A program made the translations under genes and the position numbers. 64,000 nucleotides of DNA from an uncultured Eubacteriales bacterium (GTDB lineage Bacteria > Bacillota > Clostridia > Oscillospirales > Oscillospiraceae): assembly GCA_900540635.1 (NCBI GenBank), contig UQGU01000003.1, forward strand, positions 27,125 to 91,124, written 5' to 3'. The notes under the pieces were generated by a model that did no database searches, was not told the DNA's origin, and saw nothing but the letters and a program-made list of their open reading frames with translations. Numbering within the stretch: the first letter of the stretch is position 1; every line of letters starts with the position of its first letter. Positions 23,915 to 34,400 of the stretch are shown here, in pieces.

Positions 23915-25304
23915 GCTCGTTTCGTTCCTTTCCTTGTGTTTTTCGGGCTTCCTGAATGCGTCCCGGCAGGACACCGGAACGCAGAGCAATGTCACTACAT
24001 AGTTTCACCTCCCGTCGCAATTGGCAAAGCTCTTTGGAAAGTGCGGTGATGGCGGCGCTGGTCTCGACAGAAGCCGCTTCATCCGATTTCACAGCCACAG
24101 TCCGCAGCTTGCGATAGAGCTGCTTTCGCTGAAAAGTCACCGATTCTATCCGGCTTTCCAGTTCGCTTTGATATGAAGAAAGCTGCTGAGCAGTATCGAT
24201 ACGATTTGCCGCCAGCAGCCTTGCCTCCTGTATGACGGCATCCAGCTTGATAAGATCCTCCCGAAGAAGAAAGTGGAGCCGTTTTTGATTCTGCTGTTTC
24301 TCCCGGGGAAATACGCCCAGCAGATAGCAGTAGTGAAAATACAATGCCCGGAAGCCAGTCACCTTTTTGCAAGACTGCCAATTTCCGGACAGGCGATAAC
24401 GTGTTGGCTTTGAAACAGATTCCGGTAGAGGACGGACAGCTCTGGTCTGGTCCAGAATCCGCCTGCGGATACCATCCAGGGTGTATTCCTCCCCAAAATT
24501 CCGGGAAAGGCGGACAAAACGTTCCTTTCCCGGCGGACGGACAGAAATATCCTTGCCCATCTTTATTTCGTAGCCCTTGCGGTGGAGTGTGTCAAAAAAC
24601 TGCCGTTCCGTCATTGACTGCTGGATTGCGCCGTCAATATCAGAGCGCACAAGCCCTCTCCAGGTTGGCCGCTGCTCCTGCTCGGCCCTCCACTCCCCGT
24701 AGTGCTTGCCCTTTCCGGGTTGGGGATTCTCAATGACGGAAAGGCCGTATTCCCGGCAGAGGGCATCCGATGTAGCTTGGAGTTCACGGTAATCTTTTGC
24801 GGAACGGAAATATTTTTTGCCGTCTACGAAAGAGACTGTGTTCAGCACAAAATGATTGTGCAGATGGTTTGCTTTGTCCAAATGGGTGGCGATTACCACC
24901 TGATACCTGTTACCCCATAGCCGCTGCGCAAGCTCCACGCCAATCTTGTGGGCAATCTCCGGGGTAGCTTCCTCAGGAGCGAAGGACTGATACCCGTGAT
25001 AGGCTATGGTGCCATCTTCCTTGCCAAAGCGTTTTTTGACTGCCAGCATCTCGGCACGAGCGGTAGCGGGATGGCAGTTTACTCCGGATACAAAGCGTTC
25101 CAGAATGTCTGCATCTTCCCGGTACTGTTCTGTTTTTCGGCTGTTTACGGCATAAGCAATTACATCGTCCAGACCTTGGCTGCATTCCGGAGACTGTACT
25201 TCGTTTCTGAAGAACCCCGGATTGGTGGTTTTGTCTGGGTTCTCGACATAGATTACCACCTTGCCCAGCCAGCCATTGACACGCCAAATGGATGTGACCG
25301 CCAT
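23877..25304 (-). CDS. MOBP-type relaxase
   Basis: 475 residues from ATG 25304 (GGAG 8 bases upstream, inside the end of mobC). Nicks oriT and stays bound to the transferred strand. Visible motifs: a catalytic tyrosine region near the N-terminus (KVVIYVENPDKT, AYAVN), YHGYQSFAPEEATPEIAHKIGVELA and the HUH motif ATHLDKANHLHNHFVLNTVSF at about residues 135-155. C-terminal half is basic and coiled (LDAVIQEARLLAANRIDTAQQL). The usual downstream coupling-protein genes are gone, so transfer would need another element's channel. Confidence 0.9.
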   Translation of the reverse strand: MAVTSIWRVNGWLGKVVIYVENPDKTTNPGFFRNEVQSPECSQGLDDVIAYAVNSRKTEQYREDADILERFVSGVNCHPATARAEMLAVKKRFGKEDGTIAYHGYQSFAPEEATPEIAHKIGVELAQRLWGNRYQVVIATHLDKANHLHNHFVLNTVSFVDGKKYFRSAKDYRELQATSDALCREYGLSVIENPQPGKGKHYGEWRAEQEQRPTWRGLVRSDIDGAIQQSMTERQFFDTLHRKGYEIKMGKDISVRPPGKERFVRLSRNFGEEYTLDGIRRRILDQTRAVRPLPESVSKPTRYRLSGNWQSCKKVTGFRALYFHYCYLLGVFPREKQQNQKRLHFLLREDLIKLDAVIQEARLLAANRIDTAQQLSSYQSELESRIESVTFQRKQLYRKLRTVAVKSDEAASVETSAAITALSKELCQLRREVKLCSDIALRSGVLPGRIQEARKTQGKERNEHDQFRRCSRTNR

Positions 25305-25309
25305 TACGA

Positions 25310-25654
25310 TTACTCCATAGGGCGGGGGCACACCACGGCTTCGGTAATCTGCTTCACCGCCGCCCGGAATTGAGAAACGGCTGCATCGTACCGCTGAACA
25401 TCAATGACATTCAGTGTGTGGGCCTTCTGCGCAATTTGGTTTAGATTACTGCCAATGCGGTAGAGCTGTTGGGTCATGGCATAGTAATCGGGTGGAGGGG
25501 CATCCTGCGGAACAACACCATTGATAAGGTGGCGAAGGTACACCTCCTGAGATAGACGGGAACGGCGAACAGCTTTTAGAAATGCCTGATGTTCCTTGTT
25601 GTCCAACCGAACTTGGACTCGGTTGTTTCTCTTTCTGACTTCACTTCTGCTCAT
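25310..25654 (-). CDS. mobC: MobC-type mobilisation accessory protein
   Basis: 114 residues: a basic N-terminal ribbon-helix-helix-like part (VRKRNNRVQVRLDNKEHQAFLKAVRRSRLS) and a C-terminal MobC motif (YRIGSNLNQIAQKAHTLNVIDVQRYDAAVSQFRAAV). It opens oriT DNA for the relaxase. Its stop is 5 bp from the relaxase start, so the two are translationally linked. Confidence 0.88.
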   Translation of the reverse strand: MSRSEVRKRNNRVQVRLDNKEHQAFLKAVRRSRLSQEVYLRHLINGVVPQDAPPPDYYAMTQQLYRIGSNLNQIAQKAHTLNVIDVQRYDAAVSQFRAAVKQITEAVVCPRPME

Positions 25655-25674
25655 AGAATCGTCCTTTCTTTAAC

Positions 25675-25735
25675 TAAGGGTTACAGGGATTATCCCTGTC
25701 AAGCTGTCTTTGGGTGACCAAAGACGATGCTTGCT
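25675..25735. other. possible oriT upstream of mobC
   Basis: Two inverted repeats sit side by side: ACAGGGATTATCCCTGT (25683-25699) and GTCTTTGG-GTGA-CCAAAGAC (25706-25725). They occupy the gap just upstream of mobC-relaxase, the usual place for oriT. No nic consensus was identified, so this is a positional inference. Confidence 0.4.
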
Positions 25736-25792
25736 GGTATTGTGCAGTTCTGTTCTTCCTGCGGGCGAACATTGCCGCCTGAAAAGAAACCG

Positions 25793-26746
25793 TCAGCGTT
25801 CCGGCACCTTCCCGCTCCTGTGGGTGATGGGAATGCCCAGCTTCATGCAGAGATAGTCATTGTAGTCATTGCCATAGGGCGGCGGCTGAACGGATACTTC
25901 ATACCGCCCGGACAGCATAGAAACCAACGCCTTTGCCGCCCGTCCGCCAGTAGCATCATTGTCCAGCTGGAGGACGATGGAATGAATTTCTGGATTCTCC
26001 GACAGATACCGTTTCAGAGCCAGCGGCATGGAGCTTTCTTGCAATTCCACCTTTGGCCTATAAACGCCGGCCAGGGAAACCAGATGCTCCCGGTTCCAGT
26101 TGCCGCCATTCTGTTTGACCAGGGTGGCATAGGAAAGCAGATCAATGGCACTTTCAAAAAGATGGACGGTGCCGCTCCCCGGTGTAGAGATGCTGAAAGA
26201 GTACCGTTTGTCGCTGCCACTGGCTTCTCCCACAAAGTCTGTCCCTACGCCTCTCAGGTTTGCGTACCTGGGCTTGCTGTACCGATCCAGTCCCACGAAA
26301 ACCGCATTGTGGTGGGGAAAACTTTCATACAGCCGCCCGGTGCGAATGCAGAAATCAATGAGTTCCGCATCAATGCCACGGCTGCGCAGGTAGGCATAAA
26401 CCCGGCTTGTATCACGGCTGGCCCTTGGCAGCAACAGCACCTTTGGTTTTATCAGTTTCGGTGGTGCCTGCCGGGGCAGATAGGCCACCTGCCCGGTGAT
26501 CCGCTCCACGGCTTCCGTAAAGGGTAGCTCTCTGACCTTGATAAGATAATCCAGCGCATTGTAGCCGCCAAAACCACGGGAAAACCAGTACCATTTCCCA
26601 TTGGAGATTTTGAGGGAATCATGCTCCCGTGTGCAATAATGCTCGCCGCTGATGTGAACCAGTTCGTCGGGTTCGCAGGCTTTCAGGTAGGTCAAAAGAT
26701 CCACCTGGCGGGCTTTTTCAACAGTTTCTGGTGGAATGAATGACAT
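25793..26746 (-). CDS. DUF3991/Toprim primase-like protein
   Basis: 317 residues. The N-terminus resembles a DnaG-type zinc-binding motif with the CHC2-like cysteines reduced (HISGEHYCTREHDSLKISNGKWYWFSRGFGGYNALDYL). DUF3991 follows (VYAYLRSRGIDAELIDFCIRTGRLYESFPHHNAVFVG). Then comes a Toprim_2 domain with the acidic motifs VHLFESAIDLLSYATL and IVLQLDNDATGGRAA. Such proteins prime replication of transferred single-stranded DNA in ICEs. GAGGTGA precedes the start. Confidence 0.85.
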   Translation of the reverse strand: MSFIPPETVEKARQVDLLTYLKACEPDELVHISGEHYCTREHDSLKISNGKWYWFSRGFGGYNALDYLIKVRELPFTEAVERITGQVAYLPRQAPPKLIKPKVLLLPRASRDTSRVYAYLRSRGIDAELIDFCIRTGRLYESFPHHNAVFVGLDRYSKPRYANLRGVGTDFVGEASGSDKRYSFSISTPGSGTVHLFESAIDLLSYATLVKQNGGNWNREHLVSLAGVYRPKVELQESSMPLALKRYLSENPEIHSIVLQLDNDATGGRAAKALVSMLSGRYEVSVQPPPYGNDYNDYLCMKLGIPITHRSGKVPER

Positions 26747-27333
26747 ATTGCTTCACCTCGCATCCTTCCGGGTAATATAATAGCCCATACCAATTCATTG
26801 GTACAGGCTTTCACAGCGTCCTGGATATTTTCCATGTGATAGTTAGCCTCATAACTGCCACAATTTTTGAATATATCGGCTGGTAAGGATAAGGCATTTG
26901 GGATGGGTTTGTATTTCAAGGAGAAAATCCATTGTATTATATTAACAACAATATATCCTCATGGCGGGTGTACTCATAATTGGCATCTGTAATAAGCGCC
27001 GTTCCTTAAAATAGACTTGCTGCAATTCATTTTCCGATAGAGTATTTCGTATGACAACAAAGTTCATCAAATAACCCTATTATCACATAATTAACTACCT
27101 TTTCAAACAATTCAAACTATGTTGCCGGATTTTACTGCATATTCCACAGGATTCTTGATTTTAACAATGAGTAATAAAATTCAATTGCAAAGCAACGCAT
27201 TTCCTGATATACTAGAGTAGTCGAATAGTTTGATATATTGATGCGTTAGTCCGCCATATTAACCAAATATGGAAGTAAGTTTTATCATATGATCGAAATA
27301 GTTCCAATTAATATAGACAGAAGGGAGCACGTT
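26747..27333. other. about 590 bp without a confident gene
   Basis: A weak minus open frame (26692-26919) overlaps the primase start and has no RBS. The rest is AT-rich and holds the promoter of the plus-strand gene at 27334. It is probably a cargo insertion border, since composition changes sharply here. Confidence 0.5.
27185..27213 (+). promoter_or_regulatory. sigma-A-type promoter of the 27334 gene
   Basis: TTGCAA (27185-27190), a 17-base spacer and TATACT (27208-27213). The transcript would carry a leader of about 115 nt before the start codon at 27334. Confidence 0.6.
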
Positions 27334-28395
27334 ATGGCTGGTGAACTGATATCGCTAGATGGCGCAGGAGAAGTAGTAGTAAAACTTTTGGATATGCTTG
27401 AAAGAGCTACTGTTTGGCTTGCCTCTCCGCATGGGGGAAGAAAAGATTTTGCTGAAGGTCTTGCGACTTATAAGAAGGCCATAGAAGATGATCCGAGGCT
27501 AACAGGATTAGAAAAGGGCGCAAAAATTGCCCGTGCAAGACAGGATTTCAGGGAATATATCAACAAAGGAAAAATTATCAAATATGCTGCAGATGAGTTG
27601 AGAGAGGACGCCCCCATGAACGTCTCCGACGACTGGCTGGTTTACTTTTTTGAGTATGCAAAGCATATCTCGGATGATGCGATTCAGAAAATGTGGGGCA
27701 GGATATTGGCGGAAAGATTAAATGGTGACACTAGTGTTCATAGGCATCTAATCCATATAATGTCTTTGATGGATTATGAAACCGCAGATGCTTTTACAAA
27801 GTTATGCAAAATAACTGTTCATTTTCCCAAAACAGTAATTGCAGGATTTACAAATCGTGCCATACCGCAGTATTACCCAATCGTGCTTAATCGAAAAGCG
27901 CACGGAGTACTCTTATTGAGTCCTCAAACCGAAGAAGTTGCAACAGAATATATTGCCTGTGTGCCGAGTCCTGAAATAATATCTGTATTACAAGAAGTCG
28001 GACTTATCGAGTATTCCGAGCAGGACGCAAAACCATACTTATATCCGTATAGTGCTGGACTGGTTAATAAGGATTACTCTGGTCCAGGGAATAAATATCA
28101 ATGTACCCGAATTGGCGAGTTTATTATCGAGTATCATGGCGATAGCTATGCTATTCGGCCCAAAAACAATTGGGCCGAATGGATGGGAAAAACAGTTCCA
28201 GAGAATATTCTAAGAGAGGGCGAAATCACATTCCCAGAAAACATTCAAGTTGGAATTATTAAGTTCACAACTGTTGGTGAAAAATTGTATACATTGATTG
28301 ATCAAGAGCCTATACCCAATTTTGTTAGCATTTTGGATTTTTATTTTTCGTCGCAAAATTTCACAATACAAAAAATAAACGATCAGAAATGCTGA
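27334..28395 (+). CDS. DUF2806-like protein
   Basis: 353 residues from ATG 27334 (AGAAGGGAG 6 bases upstream; an earlier in-frame ATG at 27289 has none). Domain signs: EVVVKLLDMLERATVWLASP, EDAPMNVSDDWLVYFFEYAKHISDDAIQKMWGRILAERL and GLIEYSEQD; the 'DDWL..FF..A..ISDD.IQ..W..ILA' run is the DUF2806 core. Function is not established; it occurs as an orphan gene in variable regions. It is the only long plus-strand gene inside the element apart from the XRE regulator and is AT-rich, suggesting independent acquisition. A defence role is only a guess. Confidence 0.6.
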   Translation: MAGELISLDGAGEVVVKLLDMLERATVWLASPHGGRKDFAEGLATYKKAIEDDPRLTGLEKGAKIARARQDFREYINKGKIIKYAADELREDAPMNVSDDWLVYFFEYAKHISDDAIQKMWGRILAERLNGDTSVHRHLIHIMSLMDYETADAFTKLCKITVHFPKTVIAGFTNRAIPQYYPIVLNRKAHGVLLLSPQTEEVATEYIACVPSPEIISVLQEVGLIEYSEQDAKPYLYPYSAGLVNKDYSGPGNKYQCTRIGEFIIEYHGDSYAIRPKNNWAEWMGKTVPENILREGEITFPENIQVGIIKFTTVGEKLYTLIDQEPIPNFVSILDFYFSSQNFTIQKINDQKC

Positions 28396-28401
28396 TTTAT
28401 T

Positions 28402-31400
28402 CTAGATCGTCCTTATCGTTCGAGATTCCGCAATTCGTTCCTGCTTAAATATTTTTTCCTCCGGCACATCATCTAGCATTTCGTTATCCACCTGCTCTAT
28501 ATTCAGCAGTATATTCAGTGTATTCAACCGTTCTGATTTTTCCGCCAGCTCCTGCTCCTTCGCAAACGGTGTTTCCAGCTCAACCTTAGCGTTTTCCAGC
28601 TGGTTTCGTGTGTCCTGCAGTGCCTCCCGGTATGCTTCCAGCTCCTTTGCCAGTCCGTCCACCAAATTATCCAACCGAGTGATATTTCCGAACACATCCG
28701 CACCCAAGCTGGTAGTGTGGGACAGCACACTTTTCATCGTCAACTTGTAGTCCGCATGAACTGCATCATAAAGAAGTGTCATAGAAAAACCCCGGTATTG
28801 TCCCAGCGGGATGAAATCCGACTCCCCCAGACCGGTGCAGGCTGCAAGAATGGCTTTGCCTGCAGTTTCCTTTTCAGAATGATAGGTGCCCTGAATTTCC
28901 ATGCCGGCAAACCCCTCTGCTGGTTTAGGATTCGCCTGAGCGATAGACACATCCTTTTCAAAGCCCGCTATGATCTCCGTCAGCTCGGCAATTTTCGCTG
29001 GGTACTTCCGCAGCACCAGATTTTCCAAGGCGAACCGCTGATTCAGGTGGTTCGCCTTCAACACATTCAGTTTGGCCACCTCCACATCCAGATTGCACTT
29101 TTCAATAATCAACGGATTTCCGGTGGCAAGGGCTTTGATTTCTGAATAGCTCAGTGCGGTTTCATCCACATCATCCGCAATACGGGCGGGGGCTTTGCTG
29201 GTCATAATCTGGGCGATGAACTTTTGCTTATTCTCCACCAGCTGATAAAGATAGGCATCGAAGGTGTTTTCCGTGACATAGCGATAAATTTCCACCTCCG
29301 GATTCTGGTTGCCCTGACGGACGATTCTGCCTAGACGCTGGGCAAGATCACTGGGACGCCAAGGGCAGTCGGCATCATGCAGGGCAATCAGCCGATCCTG
29401 ACAGTTTGTACCGGCACCCATTTTTGCCGTGCTTCCAATCAGAATACGAACCTGGCCGGAGCGGACTTTTGCGAATAGCTCCTTTTTGCGCACCTCCGTA
29501 TTGGCCTCATGGATATAGGCGATTTCTTCCTGTGGAATGCCTTTTGCCACCAGTTTTCCTTTCAGGTCGTCATAGAAATTAAAGGAACCGTCACCCTTGG
29601 GTGTAGACAGGTCGCAAAAGACCAATTGTGTGCTGCGCTGCGCCTGGGTTTGCTCCCAGATGGAATAGACATTTCTGGCACAAATAGAGGCTTTGCTGGT
29701 GTCACTGTCCGGTGCCAGAGGATTGATCAGACGCATATCCAGAGCCAATTTTCTGCCGTCGTTGGTGATTTTCAGCATATTATCAACGCTTGGGTCCACA
29801 TCACCGGCACGAATTTTCTCGGCCCGGTCTGCCAACGACTTAACCATATCCGCCTGCATGGGGCTTGGCTTGATAACCTCTGTATGGAAGTTGGCCTTGG
29901 GAACCGGGAGTTGCAGCATATCCGCCGTCTGAATATCCGCAACCATCTTGAATGTGGACATCAACTCCGGGAGATTGTAGAATTTCGCAAACCGGGTCTT
30001 GCTCCGATACCCGCTACCCTCCGGGGACAGCTCGATGGCGGTAACGGTTTCTCCATAGTTTGCCGCCCAATCATCAAAATTGATCAGGCCCATTTCTTCC
30101 AGAGTGCCATATTGCAGATACCGCTGGATGGTATAAAGCTCCACCATACTGTTGGAAATGGGGGTTCCCGTTGCAAATACCACTCCACGGCCTCCGGTTA
30201 TTTCATCCAGATATTGGCACTTCATAAACAGATCCGAAGACTTCTGGGCCTCTGTCTGAGCAATGCCTCCCACATTCCGCATTTTGGTTGCCAGGAACAA
30301 ATTCTTGAAATAATGGCTCTCGTCCACAAAAATACGGTCAACGCCAAGCTGCTCAAAGGTCACCACATCGTCCTTGCGGCTCTGGTCATTGAGCTTTGCC
30401 AACCGGTTTTCCAGAGATTTCCGGGTGCGCTCCATCTGCTTGATGGAATAGTTTTCCGCATGATTCCGCTTTGCCTCCCGGATGCTGTCCAGAATGCCGT
30501 TAATCTGCCGCTTCAGAATAGCCTCCTGACGTTCCCTGGACATAGGAATCTTTTCAAACTGGGAATGCCCAATAATGATGGCATCATAATCGCCGGTGGC
30601 AATCCGGGCGCAGAACTTCTTTCGGTTTTTGGTTTCAAAGTCCTTCTTGGTTGCCACCAGAATATTGGCAGAGGGATACAGTTGGAGCCATTCAGAGGCC
30701 CACTGCTCTGTGATATGGTTTGGCACGACAATCAGCGACTTTGTGCATAGGCCCAAACGCTTACTCTCCATAGCCGCCGCAACAACTTCGAAGGTCTTCC
30801 CTGCCCCCACTTCGTGTGCCAAAAGGGTGTTTCCACCATACATGATGTGGGCAATGGCATTAACCTGGTGCTTCCGCAGGGTAATTTCCGGATTCATTCC
30901 TGAGAATCGAATATGCTGTCCATCGTATTCCCGTGGTCGGATGGCGTTAAATGTTTCGTTGTAAATGCTGCAAAGCCGCTCTCTGCGGTCAATATCTTTC
31001 CAGACCCATTCCGCAAATTTGGCCTTAATCAGTTCCTGCCGATCTTGAGCAATGGCAGTTTCCTTCTTGTTCAGTACCCGAACCTCATTGCCGTCGGCAT
31101 CAATCTTGGTATCGAAGATGCGGACATCCTTCTGGTTCAGGGTTTGCTCAAAAATGTGGTAGGCATTGATTCGTTTGGTGCCGTAGGTGGTAAACGCCTT
31201 GATATTGCTGCCATCCATGGATTTACCAGTCACATTCCATTCGCCGGTATGGGGCGAATACAATACATGGATTTTGTCTCGGGCATACGCACTGGTGCCA
31301 ATCACTTCAAAAAGGAACTGCTCGTAGACCTCTTTTGGCACCCAGTTGACACCAATGCGGACTCCAATTTCTCCGGCATCCAAATCCACTGGCTGTACCA

Positions 31401-34400
31401 CAGTCAGAGCTTCCACATTGCAATCTAAGTTTTCTTTCTTTTCCGGCGGTAATACCTCCTGTAAAGCTTTCACCATCCGCAGCTTTCGGCGCACATTGCC
31501 AGACAGGTATTCGTCTGCTGTGACAAACGGAAAACGGTTCAAGTCCACGAACGCAAGGGGGATCTCCTCTGGGCTCTCGGCACAGTTTACATCCCGAAAA
31601 ATAACCCCGGCAAGCTCCGTTTCCAGTTCTATTTCAGTCTTACCAGATAATTCCGCCATAAACGGCATATCCACACGTGCCTTTTCCGCAATGGATACGG
31701 CAAGCGCTTCGCTAACGGTATCTACGGAGGTAACGGCCACATGGGGACGGATGGTGCGTTTGGCGAACATATCGGCCTTGCGCTTGAAGTTGCCTTCCTC
31801 ATCCAGGACTTCTAGGGAACACAGCAAGAAATAGCTGGAATCCTCTCCAAAGGCAAGGCTGTTCCCTCGGCTGGACAGCAGACCGTATTTCCTGGTGTAA
31901 TCGTCGTACAGGGTGTTGAGCCGTGCCTGTTCCTTATGAATGTCCTCATCAGGATAGCCCTCCGTCTGGTAGTCAATAAGTTGCCGTACACAATCCCGGA
32001 GTGCCATCATACCACGGATACGATTTTCGGCGGTGACAGACAGCTCCACCGGACTCATTCGGCTGTTTTCCCGGAAGTAGACCTTGCCGTTCACAACGCA
32101 AAAGCTAAAATTCCGCACACTGGGGTCGGCGGGAATGGAGTGATCTTCTTCCTCCAGTTCATCATGCTGGTATTCGGTAATCTGGCCATGAAGATTCTGA
32201 ATGGCACCTTGCAGCAGCTCTGACAGGTTGGCATTCTCGTCCGCCCTGCACACGCTGTCCATGCCGAACCGGGTGGATTCCATGACCATTTCGCCCAGAA
32301 TCATTTCCGGATGCTGGACAAAGTAGCTGTTCAGCCGGATACCGTTGGCATCCGTATCCAGATGTACCCAGTCCGGTTCTATATCCGTCATGTGGTCACG
32401 CTTTTGCAGGAACAAAATATCGCTGGTGACCTCTGTGCCGGCATTGCGCTTAAAGGCTGTGTTTGTCAGACGGATGGCTCCAATCAGGTCTGCTCTCTGT
32501 GCAAGATATTTCCGCACAGCAGGGTTTTCCTTGTCCATGGTGCCCTTGGAAGTGATGAACGCCACAATGCCGCCGGGTCTGACCTTGTCCAAGGCCTTTC
32601 CGAAAAAGAAATCGTGAATGAGCCAATGATGTTTATCATACCGCTTATCCAGCACCTTAAAATCCCCAAAAGGTACATTACCGATGGCTACATCGAAGAA
32701 GCTGTCCGGCATCTGCACCTTTTCAAATCCTGTAACGGCAATGGAGCTGTTCTGATATAACTGCTGGGCGATTCTGCCGGAGATGGAATCCAGCTCCACA
32801 CCGTAGATGTGACTGCCCGCCATGGTGCCTGGGATCATACCGATGAAGTTACCCACGCCGCAGGATGGCTCCAGGATATTGCCCTCCCGGAAGCCCATCT
32901 GCTCCAACGCCTGATACATGGCGTGAATAATGGTAGGCGAAGTATAAAAGGCTGTCAGGGCGCTTGCTCTGGCGGCTGCAAATTCTTCTTCGGTAAGCAG
33001 GGCCTTCAGCTCCGGATATTTGGCGTTTTTTTCATCGAAGCAGTCCGCAAGTCCGCCCCAGCCAACATAGCGGGAAAGGATTTCCTGTTCTTCCGGACTG
33101 GCAAGCCGGGTTTCGTCCTCAATACGCTTCAAAGTACGGATGGCAAGCACATTGGCGACATATTTTTCGGCAGCTGTGCCATTACCTAATTCTGGGTCAG
33201 TAATTCGGAAATTACTGCGCTGCGCTTTTGGAATTTCAGGATAGAGCGCTTCAAAGCTGATATGCTCTCTCTTCGGCCTTGTCTTGGGATGGTTAGAGGC
33301 AGGCTCTTGCGCCGATTCGGCATCTGCCATAACCTGACGAATAAACGGATCACGGTTCAGCGCTTCCGGGTCAACTACTTTGCCGTTGACGATCCCCCGT
33401 TTTGCCAGATCTTGCCGAATTTGTTCCGGGTCAATGTCGTCGAAAGAATCTTCAATGCCTTTCTGATACTGTTCCTCCGCATCGGCAATCATAGTGTCGA
33501 AATCAAGATTTGCAAGATAGGAATTCAGTTCCGAAAGGTTTTCACAGTGCACCTCGTGGACAGTTTCTTTGTCAACCTGATACACCAAACGGCTTTCTGT
33601 CAGGTCCGCAAAAATCTCAACTGTATGCTGGCTGTCCGAGGTAGAACTATAGGCAAGATCAACATGAGCAAGATTGGAATAATCCGCATCCTGCTCGAAT
33701 GTTTCCTGACAGTAAAGGTGAATCAGCTCTTTTGCTGTTTCCAACGGAGATTGTCCTAAGCTCTGCTGGTTGCCATCCTGCTCCGGTAAAACAAAACCGC
33801 CGCCCAGGAAGGAAATCTGTTCCTCCACGCTGGGCAGCGGTGGTATTTCATCTATGCGTAAATCAGCTCCTGAAAAATCTGTTCCTCTGCCGATGCCCGG
33901 ATGTTGTTCATCAGGCCCACCCACTTCATTGGGTCGGCGGCTTTCAGATCCTCCGTCACTCCCTGAGCCTGGGCCATCTGGCAAACCGTCTGCTCCATTC
34001 GGCTCCGGGCGGTCTGCTCGATCTCCGTCAGATGGCGGTAGAGCTGCCCGCTGGTCAGCAGATTCGTATAGGTCACTTTCCGGTGTTCCATCAGGAACCT
34101 GCGGCGCATTCTTGCGTATTTCCCAAGCTCCTGCGGGAATGTCGGCGGAATCAGGTTCGGAAGAAGATAATCCCCCTGCTTCATGTAGGTGATGGCTGTC
34201 ATGTTCTTCGCCCCTTTCTGGCTTGTTTTTCTGGTTTCTGACTACAGAATACTTCTTTTCCGAAGATTCCGCAAAGGTGTGATTCTCTCTTTCGTGCTGC
34301 CGCCGCAATGCAGTCCTGGCAATTTCCGAAAGACACATAGCAGATATGTCGCTGACAGCCGTTCCCAGCGCATTCAGGGTTTGCAGCGTATTGAATCCAC

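Noticed and set aside
26692..26919. 75-codon minus open frame overlapping the primase start
   Set aside because: No RBS and no recognisable family.
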